DNA of 10,808 bases from Pseudomonadota bacterium. Lineage in GTDB: Bacteria > Pseudomonadota > Alphaproteobacteria > Acetobacterales > Acetobacteraceae. The notes beneath the pieces were generated by a model. The model was not told the DNA's origin. It did no database searches and saw only the letters and a program-made list of their open reading frames with translations. A program made the position numbers and the translations under genes. The stretch covers positions 1 through 10,808 of the forward strand of contig JAKBCB010000083.1 of the NCBI GenBank assembly GCA_021808185.1, in the 5' to 3' direction. This document shows, in pieces, positions 1 to 5,395 of the stretch; position 1 is the stretch's first letter, and the number at the start of each line of letters is the position of its first letter.

Positions 1-659
1 CGGAGATCAAATACCACGTGAAGCTGCCGATCTTCGTTGCGCGCCAGTGGATCAGGCATCGCACCGCCAACGTGAACGAGTACTCGGCGCGCTACTCGAT
101 CCTGGACCGGGAATTCTACATCCCCGCCCCGGAGCATCTGGCCGCGCAGTCGGCGGCGAACCGGCAGGGGCGGGGCGAGGTGCTGGCGGGCGAGGAAGCG
201 GCGGAGGTGCTGGACATCCTGCGCGCGGACGCGATGCGCACTTACGACAACTACGCGAAAATGCTGAACGAGGGGCCGGATGGCGAACCCGTCGATCCGC
301 AGCGCCGGGGGCTCGCGCGCGAGCTGGCGCGGATGAACCTGACGCTGAACACCTATACCCAGTGGTACTGGAAGTGCGACCTGCATAATCTGCTGCACTT
401 CCTGTCCCTGCGCGCCGACCCGCACGCGCAGCACGAGATCCGCGTCTATGCCGAGGCGATGCTGGAGACCGTGCGGGCCTGGGTGCCGCTGACGTTCGCC
501 GCGTTCGCCGATTACCGGCTGGGGGCGGTGACGTTCTCCGCCGGGATGATGGCGGTGCTGCGCCAGATGCTGGCCGGCGAGGCGGTGGAGCAGAAGGGCA
601 GCGGGCTGTCCAAGCGGGAATGGGCGGAGATGATGGCGGCGCTGGGGCGGGAGGGTTGA
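1..659 (+). CDS. thyX: Flavin-dependent thymidylate synthase ThyX (5'-truncated by window edge)
   Basis: ThyX makes dTMP from dUMP in the cytoplasm, using methylene-tetrahydrofolate as carbon donor and FAD/NADPH for reduction. It replaces the unrelated ThyA. The reading frame is open from base 3, before the first possible internal start (GTG at 18), so the beginning lies outside the window. About 218 residues are visible; family members are usually 220-310 aa, so an N-terminal part of uncertain size is missing. The diagnostic ThyX motif RHR-x7-S is intact: RHR is coded at 54-62 and the serine at 84-86 (RHRTANVNEYS). It sits in the typical context FVARQWIRHR and is followed by YSILDREFYIP. The later segment QWYWKCDLHNLLHFLSLR, then HAQHEIR, matches the family's substrate-binding helix region, and the C-terminal SGLSKREW is also typical. 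The gene ends with TGA at 657-659. No frameshift is seen. The identification is firm. Confidence 0.97.
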   Translation, partial: EIKYHVKLPIFVARQWIRHRTANVNEYSARYSILDREFYIPAPEHLAAQSAANRQGRGEVLAGEEAAEVLDILRADAMRTYDNYAKMLNEGPDGEPVDPQRRGLARELARMNLTLNTYTQWYWKCDLHNLLHFLSLRADPHAQHEIRVYAEAMLETVRAWVPLTFAAFADYRLGAVTFSAGMMAVLRQMLAGEAVEQKGSGLSKREWAEMMAALGREG

Positions 660-664
660 GTTTT

Positions 665-681
665 ATACGCGGATCGCGTAT
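665..681. promoter_or_regulatory. Perfect 7-bp inverted repeat with 3-nt centre; candidate operator
   Basis: The sequence ATACGCG-GAT-CGCGTAT is an exact dyad of 17 bp. It starts six bases after the thyX stop and lies 70 bp upstream of the ATG of the accessory gene pair. No T-run follows on either strand, so it is a poor intrinsic terminator. Its position in front of a pair whose second gene encodes a helix-turn-helix protein fits an autoregulatory operator, as is usual for toxin-antitoxin modules. The surrounding bases (TTTTATA before it, TTCATATGG after it) are A/T-rich for this genome, so a promoter may overlap. The repeat is seen directly; its role is inferred. Confidence 0.45.
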
Positions 682-750
682 TCATATGGTGGTGGATTGC
701 CCGAGCGGGTTCCGCATGGTCGGCGCAGGCTGGTTGGCCCGAGCTTTTCG

Positions 751-1101
751 ATGACGGTTATCGAAGGATCGGGGGCAATAGCCTGGGACGTCAGGACCCG
801 AGAATACGAGGGCGGCCTTGTCAACATTGAGTTGCGACAGGGCGGTCGGATTTTTGAGTTTCTGGCCGAAGCGGTGATCGAGAACAATGTCTTGAGGCTG
901 AACGGATTGCACGCTCTCGGCACCGGAGCAAACAGCCTTGGCACCGCGATGTTATTGGGGCTGGGGCGTTGGGCAGTGGAGGTTCTGGATCTCGATGAAC
1001 TCAGAATCGAGGGCGCGGCTCGAACGTCTGGGGCCAATCCAGGCCATTACCCACGACCGGTCGTTTTCCGACGAGCACGAGGCGGTCCTGCTGCGCCGTG
1101 A
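751..1101 (+). CDS. Unknown 116-aa protein, first gene of a toxin-antitoxin-like pair
   Basis: I do not recognise this family. The ATG at 751 gives 116 residues, beginning MTVIEGSGAIAW. A TTG at 697 in the same frame would add 18 arginine-rich residues and sits close behind a GGTGG run, so the start is not certain; the ATG has only a weak ribosome site. The protein alternates beta-like stretches (GGLVNIEL, GGRIFEFLAEAVIENN, EVLDLDELRIEG) with one Leu/Gly-rich helix near residues 68-82 (NSLGTAMLLGLGRWA). It ends in a glycine/proline-rich tail, GAARTSGANPGHYPRP, which looks conserved rather than random. It has no signal peptide, membrane segment or cysteine. Its 3' end overlaps the helix-turn-helix gene by 107 nt, and this tight toxin-first order suggests a partner or toxin. 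G+C is lower than in the flanking genes, a sign of possible transfer. That it is a real gene is likely; that it is a toxin is only an inference. Confidence 0.6.
   Translation: MTVIEGSGAIAWDVRTREYEGGLVNIELRQGGRIFEFLAEAVIENNVLRLNGLHALGTGANSLGTAMLLGLGRWAVEVLDLDELRIEGAARTSGANPGHYPRPVVFRRARGGPAAP
978..982 (+). promoter_or_regulatory. GGAGG ribosome site inside the upstream gene, supporting the ATG at 995
   Basis: A full GGAGG lies inside the coding sequence of the 116-aa protein, 12 nt before ATG 995. In this otherwise weakly marked region it is the best argument for starting the helix-turn-helix protein at 995 rather than at the in-frame GTG at 1106. The 12-nt spacing is slightly long. Confidence 0.45.
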
Positions 1102-1513
1102 CCCGGTGCCGTTCGTCACGGCTATCCCCGCGGCGCGCCGCCTTTTCGCGTCCGGGATGCCGATGCGCGCTGCCCACGCCGCGATCAACGATCTGGCGGC
1201 GCAGGGCTGGACGATGGTGGACATCCCGGTCGATGGCGGGATCGACGATCTCGCGCGCGATCTGCCGGCGTTGGGCGTTCACCTTCACCGTCCCCGCCAC
1301 GTCGCGGAACCCGCCGCCTTCATCGCCGACGTGCGGGCGCGCCACAAACTTTCGCAGCGCGAATTCGCGAGCGCCCTGGGTCTGGATGTGCGCACGTTGC
1401 AGAACTGGGAGCAGGGGCGCAATCGGCCGGATTGCGCGGTCCTCAGCCTCATACGTCTGTTCGACGGTAACCCCGATCTGGTGCGCGACGCGGTGTTCGA
1501 ACCCGTGGCATAG
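995..1513 (+). CDS. Xre/HigA-type helix-turn-helix protein, probable antitoxin or repressor
   Basis: From ATG 995 the product has 172 residues. The C-terminal part, about residues 108-160, is a helix-turn-helix of the HigA/NadS class: FIADVRARHKLSQREFASAL, then LDVRTLQNWEQGRNRP, the typical recognition helix with the WEQGRxxP ending. Such domains bind operator DNA and neutralise a partner toxin. Ahead of it lies a domain of about 105 residues (PVPFVTAIPAARRLFASGMP, then AAHAAINDLAAQGWTMVDIP) that I cannot assign and that is longer than the N-terminus of ordinary HigA proteins. The gene overlaps the 116-aa gene by 107 nt. An alternative GTG start at 1106, just after the stop of that gene, would give 135 aa and remove the overlap. 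The helix-turn-helix call is strong, the antitoxin role is inferred from order and class, and the exact start is unsettled. Confidence 0.8.
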   Translation: MNSESRARLERLGPIQAITHDRSFSDEHEAVLLRRDPVPFVTAIPAARRLFASGMPMRAAHAAINDLAAQGWTMVDIPVDGGIDDLARDLPALGVHLHRPRHVAEPAAFIADVRARHKLSQREFASALGLDVRTLQNWEQGRNRPDCAVLSLIRLFDGNPDLVRDAVFEPVA

Positions 1514-1526
1514 AAGGGGCGTCGCG

Positions 1527-1658
1527 GGCGGGACCGTCGCCGCATCGGGCGACAGCCTGATCTGGCACCCGCGACTGCCGCATGGCGGCACCCCGATCCA
1601 TGATCCCGCGCGCAGCCGCTTCAGCCTTGTGATGCACACCACCCCGGTCGGCGTGCCG
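1527..1658 (+). pseudogene. 3' remnant of a phytanoyl-CoA-dioxygenase-like gene
   Basis: Directly after the stop of the helix-turn-helix gene, the frame beginning at 1527 reads GDSLIWHPRLPHGGTPI and then DPARSRFSLVMHTTPVGVP. This resembles the C-terminal end of phytanoyl-CoA dioxygenase (PhyH) family Fe(II)/2-oxoglutarate enzymes: the second iron-binding histidine in LPHGG and the 2-oxoglutarate-binding arginine in the SRFSLV strand. Only about 44 residues are recognisable, against roughly 250-300 in an intact enzyme, and the frame has no start or upstream domain of its own, because the helix-turn-helix gene occupies that place in another frame. The frame stays open to 1775 but the residues after GVP look unrelated to the family. 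I read it as a decayed gene end left when the accessory pair replaced or truncated an older gene. The resemblance is from memory of the family, not from a search. Confidence 0.55.
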
Positions 1659-1735
1659 GAATTCCGCCGGTCCGAACCGATGGGCCGACCCCGAACCGCT
1701 GGACACGGGGCGGGCCGTGTTCGTAAACAGGTCGC

Positions 1736-3199
1736 ATGTCCGAACCGATCCCCGTCGCGCCGGTTGTTCCCGTGATCCTCTCCGGCGGCTCCGGCACGCG
1801 GCTGTGGCCGGTGTCGCGCGAGAGTTTCCCAAAGCAGTTCTGGCCGCTGGTGTCCGACCGCTCGATGATCGAGGAGACGGCGCGGCGGGCGCTGGGCACC
1901 GGGTTCGCCGCGCCGATCGTGGTGTGCAACCAGGATCACCGCTTCATCGTCGCCGAGCAGATGCGGCTGGCCGGCATTGCCGACGCGCGCATCCTGCTGG
2001 AGCCGGTGGGGCGCAATTCCGCCCCCGCCGTCGCCGCGGCGGCGCTGCTGGCGGCCGAGATGGACCCGGACGCGGTGCTGTGGATGATGGCCGCCGACGC
2101 CGCGATCAGCGACCTGCCGAAACTGCACGCGCTGCTCGCCGAGGCGGTGGCGGCGGCGCGGGCGGGGCGGATCGTCACCTTCGGCATGCGCCCGACCGGG
2201 CCGGAGACCGGCTACGGCTATATCGAGGTGGGCGAGGCGATGCCGGGCCTGCCCGGTGTGCATGTGGTGGCGCGCTTCGCCGAAAAGCCGGACGCCGAGG
2301 CGGCGCGGCGGATGGTCGCGAGCGGGCGGTATCTCTGGAACTCCGGCATGTTCGTGTTCACCGCGCGCACCATGCTGGACGAACTGTCGCGCCACGCGCC
2401 GGAGGTGCTGGCGGCGGTGCGGAAGGCATTGGAGGAACGGCATACCGACCTCGATTTCATCCGCCTCGGCACCGCCGCCTTCGCCGCCAGCCCGTCGATC
2501 AGCCTGGACTACGCGGTGGCCGAGCGCACCGATCTGGCCTGCGTGGTGCCGGCCGATCTCGGCTGGTCGGACGTGGGCAGTTGGGGCGCCTTGTGGGATC
2601 TCGGCCGCAAGGACGACGCCGGCAATGTTTCGGTCGGCGACGTGCTGCTGGAAGGGGCGCGGGATTGCTACGTGCGGTCGGACGGCATCGTGACCGCCGT
2701 CGTGGGGCTGGCGGACGCGGTGGTGGTGGTGACCGAGGACGCGGTGCTGGCAATGCATCGCGACCGCGCGCAGGACGTGAAGCGCGTGGTGGACCGGCTG
2801 CGCTCCGCCGGGCGGCACGAAGCGGTGGCGCATAACCGCTCGTATCGCCCCTGGGGCTTCCACGAGACCCTGATCGCGGCGGATCGGTTTCGCGTCGAGC
2901 GCGTGGTGGTGCTGCCCGGCCACAAGATGTCGTTGCAGAAGCACTTCCATCGCGCCGAGCACTGGACGGTGGTGCAGGGCAGCGCGCTGGTGACGCGCGA
3001 CGGCGCCAGCATGCTGGTGCGCGAGAACGAGAGCGTCGATCTGCCGATCGGCTGCCTGCACCGGGTGGAAAACCCCGGACGCATCCCGCTGACACTGATC
3101 GAGGTGCAGACCGGCAGCTATCTGGGCAGCGACGACGTGGTGCGACTGGAGGATTCGTTCGGGCGCGCGGTCGCCCCCGAGGCCGGACACAGCGAATAG
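1736..3199 (+). CDS. manC: Mannose-1-phosphate guanylyltransferase / mannose-6-phosphate isomerase (fused, type II)
   Basis: This bifunctional cytoplasmic enzyme interconverts fructose-6-phosphate and mannose-6-phosphate and joins mannose-1-phosphate to GTP, giving GDP-mannose for surface polysaccharides. The 487 aa match the usual length of the ManC/AlgA/CpsB/XanB class (about 470-490). The N-terminal nucleotidyltransferase domain starts with the signature GGSGTRLWP at residues 17-25, followed by SRESFPKQF. It also has FAEKPD at 181-186, with the conserved lysine, and WNSGMFVF from 201. The C-terminal cupin (about 371-470) opens with RPWGF and carries the metal-site residues Q401, H403, E408 and H442 (SLQKHFHRAEHW and CLHR). 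The start is the ATG after a weak ACAGG-like site. No phosphomannomutase, GDP-mannose dehydratase or other nucleotide-sugar gene adjoins it. Without context, manC, algA, cpsB and xanB cannot be told apart; the activity itself is secure. Confidence 0.95.
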   Translation: MSEPIPVAPVVPVILSGGSGTRLWPVSRESFPKQFWPLVSDRSMIEETARRALGTGFAAPIVVCNQDHRFIVAEQMRLAGIADARILLEPVGRNSAPAVAAAALLAAEMDPDAVLWMMAADAAISDLPKLHALLAEAVAAARAGRIVTFGMRPTGPETGYGYIEVGEAMPGLPGVHVVARFAEKPDAEAARRMVASGRYLWNSGMFVFTARTMLDELSRHAPEVLAAVRKALEERHTDLDFIRLGTAAFAASPSISLDYAVAERTDLACVVPADLGWSDVGSWGALWDLGRKDDAGNVSVGDVLLEGARDCYVRSDGIVTAVVGLADAVVVVTEDAVLAMHRDRAQDVKRVVDRLRSAGRHEAVAHNRSYRPWGFHETLIAADRFRVERVVVLPGHKMSLQKHFHRAEHWTVVQGSALVTRDGASMLVRENESVDLPIGCLHRVENPGRIPLTLIEVQTGSYLGSDDVVRLEDSFGRAVAPEAGHSE

Positions 3200-3200
3200 C

Positions 3201-3214
3201 GACGCGAAAGCGTC
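3201..3214 (+). terminator. GAAA-loop hairpin just after manC
   Basis: GACGC-GAAA-GCGTC forms a perfect 5-bp stem closed by a GNRA-type loop, starting one base after the manC stop. The following bases (CCTTCC) are not T-rich, so it is at best a weak intrinsic terminator. It could equally be a 3'-end stabilising hairpin or an attenuating stem ahead of aqpZ. Confidence 0.3.
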
Positions 3215-3260
3215 CCTTCCCGGGCCGCACGCGGTCGTGAAGCGAGCGCGGATCGACATG

Positions 3261-3276
3261 GCGCGACGTTTCGCGC
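3261..3276 (+). other. Second hairpin in the manC-aqpZ gap
   Basis: GCGCGA-CGTT-TCGCGC is a perfect 6-bp stem with a 4-nt loop, 40 nt before the aqpZ start. There is no T-run. It lies in a 117-nt gap (3200-3316) that holds no gene. The gap must carry the aqpZ leader, and possibly its own promoter, but I see no convincing -35/-10 pair. Short GC stems are common by chance in DNA of this composition. Confidence 0.25.
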
Positions 3277-3316
3277 GACGAATCGCGGGTCGGAAACGTC
3301 ACGAGGGGGCCATAAA

Positions 3317-4012
3317 ATGGATAGCAGCAAGCGTCTTGCCGCCGAGTTCTTCGGCACGTTCTGGTTGACCTTCGGCGGCTGCGGAGCGGCGATTTTCGCG
3401 GCGGGCTTCCCCGCCCTCGGAATCGGCTTCCTTGGCGTGGCACTCGCCTTCGGCCTGACGGTGCTGACCATGGCCTACGCGGTCGGCCACATCTCCGGCG
3501 GGCATTTCAACCCGGCGGTGACGGTCGGGCTATGGACGGCGGGGCGGCTGAAAACCGGCTATGTCGTGCCGTACATCGTGGCCCAGGTGATCGGCGCGAT
3601 CGTGGCCTCGGCGGCGCTGTACGTGATCGCGTCGGGCAAGCCGGACTGGGCGATGGGGGGCTTCGCCGCCAACGGGTTCGGCGATCTCAGCCCCGGCAAA
3701 TACAGCCTGGGCGCCTGCCTCATCACCGAGGTGCTGGCGACGTTCTTCTTCCTGTTCATCATCATCGGCACGACATCGAAGGGTGCGGCGGCCGGGTTTG
3801 CCGGCATCCCGATCGGGCTGGCGCTGACGCTGATCCATCTGGTGACCATCCCGATCACCAATACCTCGGTGAATCCGGCGCGCAGCACCGGCCCCGCGCT
3901 GTTCGCGGGCGGGGCGTATATCGGCCAGCTCTGGCTGTTCTGGCTGGCGCCGCTGGCCGGCGCGGTGCTGGCCGGCCTGGTCGCGCGCTGGCTGCACGAA
4001 CCGGCGGATTAG
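3317..4012 (+). CDS. aqpZ: Aquaporin Z, water channel
   Basis: AqpZ is an inner-membrane channel for rapid passive water flow. The product has 231 aa, the same as the Escherichia coli protein, and is hydrophobic throughout, with the six-helix, two-half-helix pattern of the MIP family. Both NPA boxes are intact: HFNPAV (N65-A67) and SVNPARS (N186-A188). The selectivity-filter residues are those of a water-specific aquaporin: F45, H174, T183 and R189. A water channel is therefore favoured over a glycerol facilitator, which has a smaller aromatic/arginine filter and an Asp after the second NPA. A good ribosome site, GAGGGGG at 3303-3309, precedes ATG 3317. The gene ends in TAG at 4010-4012, sharing bases with the TAA of the convergent gene. 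No function links it clearly to manC; the two may simply be neighbours. Confidence 0.96.
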   Translation: MDSSKRLAAEFFGTFWLTFGGCGAAIFAAGFPALGIGFLGVALAFGLTVLTMAYAVGHISGGHFNPAVTVGLWTAGRLKTGYVVPYIVAQVIGAIVASAALYVIASGKPDWAMGGFAANGFGDLSPGKYSLGACLITEVLATFFFLFIIIGTTSKGAAAGFAGIPIGLALTLIHLVTIPITNTSVNPARSTGPALFAGGAYIGQLWLFWLAPLAGAVLAGLVARWLHEPAD

Positions 4013-4290
4013 GCCTTCCGGCTCAGCCGCTTGGCATTGGCAACCGCGCCGCGATGCCAGGGGGACAGCAGATCCGCCGGGTCCGGGTTGCCCCAGGCGG
4101 CGAGGTAGGTGGCGCCGCTGCGCTGGGCGGCGGCCATCTTTTCCATCACCATCCGCTGGTATTCCATCGGCGTGCATTGGTTGAACGCCATCATCATCGT
4201 CCGATGCGTGATCACCTGCCAGGAGGCCACGGCAAGCTCGAAGGCCATCTGCGTGATCGCCGGGGTAGAGCGCGTGCGAGGTGTTGTCAT
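4009..4290 (-). CDS. Conserved-looking 93-aa protein of unknown function
   Basis: The frame from ATG (4290) to TAA (4011-4009) encodes 93 residues. I cannot assign it a family. Residues 11-64 look like long amphipathic helices rich in Ala and Met (AITQMAFELAVASWQVITHR, then TMMMAF, EYQRMVMEKMAAAQRSG). A short tail with prolines and basic residues follows (NPDPADLLSPWHRGAV, ending KRLSRKA). The pattern loosely recalls small phasin-like or stress-associated helical proteins, but this is weak. It has no signal peptide or clear membrane segment. A GGAGG-like site at 4309-4305 lies 14 nt upstream of the ATG, longer than ideal, with no better in-frame ATG/GTG/TTG nearby. It is the last gene of the minus-strand group, 47 nt after the aldo/keto reductase. 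Its non-random composition makes it a likely real gene. Confidence 0.7.
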   Translation of the reverse strand: MTTPRTRSTPAITQMAFELAVASWQVITHRTMMMAFNQCTPMEYQRMVMEKMAAAQRSGATYLAAWGNPDPADLLSPWHRGAVANAKRLSRKA

Positions 4291-4337
4291 GGGTGCAATG
4301 TCGGCCTCCGGGCGGGCGGGCGCAAGGTGAAAGCCCT

Positions 4338-5360
4338 TCAGGGTGTCGGCGCGTCGGCGCGCAGCAGCCCCTCGTGCTTCAGGTCCGCCCAGAGATCCGC
4401 CGGAATCGGCTGGCGGAAGCTGGCCACGTTGCGGCGGACCTGATCCGGGGCGACCGCGCCGGGGATGACCGAGGCGACCGAGGGGTGGCCGAGCGGGAAT
4501 TGAAGCGCGGCGGCGGCCAGCGGCACCTTGTGGCGGGCGCATACGGCCTCGATCCGGCGGACCTTGGCCAGGATCTCCGGCGTCGGCTCCGCGTAGCGGT
4601 ACTTGGTTCCCGGCACGGCGCCGGTGGCCAGGATGCCGGAGGCGAAGGTGGCGCCGATCACGAAGCCCACGCCTTGCGCGGCGCAGCGGGGGAACTCGCT
4701 GTCGAGCACGTCGGTGTCCAGCAGGGTGTACGGCAGGGCGACGAGGAAGAAGTCCAGATCCATCAGGTCGAGCATGCGCGGGATCATGCCCATTTCGTTG
4801 ATCCCCGCCCCGATGCCGCGGATCAGCCCGGCGCGCTTCAGCTCCGCCAGCGCGCGGAAGCCGCCGTTGTGCAACTCGTTCAGGTAGGCGCTGACGCGCT
4901 CGATGCGCTGGTGGTGCCACAGGTCGAGATCGTGGATCAGCAGCAGGTCGATGCGCGGCAGGCCGAGGCGTTGCAGGCTGTCCTCGACCGAGCGCATCAC
5001 GCCATCGTAGCTGTAGTCGAACGTGTGGCGGAACGGCAGGCCGCCGGCCCAGAACCCGCCCTCGAAATGCTCGGCGTCGTGCACCGCGCGCAGGGTGCGG
5101 CCGACCTTGGTGGACAGCACGAAGTCGGCGCGGGGATGCCGGTACAGCGCGCGGCCGAAGCGGTGCTCGCTCTGGCCGCGCCCGTACCAGGGGGCGGTGT
5201 CGAAATAGCGGATGCCTTCGTCCCAGGCGGCGGCTAGGGTGGCGGCGGCTTCATCCTCCGGCACGACGGTGAACAGGTCGCCCAGCCCCGCGCCGCCGAA
5301 GCCGAGCTGGGTCAGTTCGACGCCGGTGCGGCCGAGCGTGCGACGGGCGAGCGGGTCCAT
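4338..5360 (-). CDS. Aldo/keto reductase, D-threo-aldose 1-dehydrogenase / L-fucose dehydrogenase type
   Basis: An NAD(P)-dependent cytoplasmic oxidoreductase with the (beta/alpha)8 aldo/keto reductase fold, 340 aa. The catalytic tetrad is complete: D54 and Y59 in YFDTAPWYGRGQSEH, K85 in STKVGR and H143 in LLLIHDLDL. The N-terminal RTLGRTGVELTQLGFGGAGL, the GR-L-R insert near 87-91 and the length fit the subgroup that oxidises aldoses such as L-fucose, D-arabinose or L-galactose to lactones; pyridoxal 4-dehydrogenase is a close relative. The start is fixed by AAGGAGA at 5372-5366, five nt from ATG 5360. The open frame extends further upstream (to 5525) but into the preceding gene, so that extension is rejected. 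It lies 35 nt downstream of the Gfo/Idh/MocA gene and is probably co-transcribed with it. The family is certain; the substrate is not. Confidence 0.92.
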   Translation of the reverse strand: MDPLARRTLGRTGVELTQLGFGGAGLGDLFTVVPEDEAAATLAAAWDEGIRYFDTAPWYGRGQSEHRFGRALYRHPRADFVLSTKVGRTLRAVHDAEHFEGGFWAGGLPFRHTFDYSYDGVMRSVEDSLQRLGLPRIDLLLIHDLDLWHHQRIERVSAYLNELHNGGFRALAELKRAGLIRGIGAGINEMGMIPRMLDLMDLDFFLVALPYTLLDTDVLDSEFPRCAAQGVGFVIGATFASGILATGAVPGTKYRYAEPTPEILAKVRRIEAVCARHKVPLAAAALQFPLGHPSVASVIPGAVAPDQVRRNVASFRQPIPADLWADLKHEGLLRADAPTP

Positions 5361-5365
5361 GGCGG

Positions 5366-5372
5366 TCTCCTT
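5366..5372 (-). promoter_or_regulatory. Strong Shine-Dalgarno AAGGAGA for the aldo/keto reductase
   Basis: On the minus strand AAGGAGA lies 5 nt before ATG 5360 and decides that start against the longer open frame. It is the best ribosome site in the minus-strand gene group. Confidence 0.8.
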
Positions 5373-5395
5373 GGTCGGTCCGAAGCGGGCGCCTG

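Noticed and set aside
665..681. The 17-bp dyad as an intrinsic terminator of thyX
   Set aside because: No T-run follows the stem in the direction of thyX transcription; the four Ts lie before it. An operator is the better reading.
663..1037. A 124-codon minus-strand frame opposite the 116-aa protein
   Set aside because: Its Ser/Pro/Arg-rich composition lacks any motif. The plus-strand frame has alternating hydrophobic patterning and is coupled to a recognisable helix-turn-helix gene.
1001..3259. A 752-codon minus-strand frame opposite the helix-turn-helix gene and manC
   Set aside because: It is a shadow of manC codon bias, with no domain and low-complexity His/Arg/Gln-rich sequence.
4281..5237. 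A 318-codon plus-strand frame opposite the aldo/keto reductase
   Set aside because: The minus strand carries the full D-Y-K-H tetrad and a strong ribosome site; the plus frame is Gln/Ala/Val-rich antisense.
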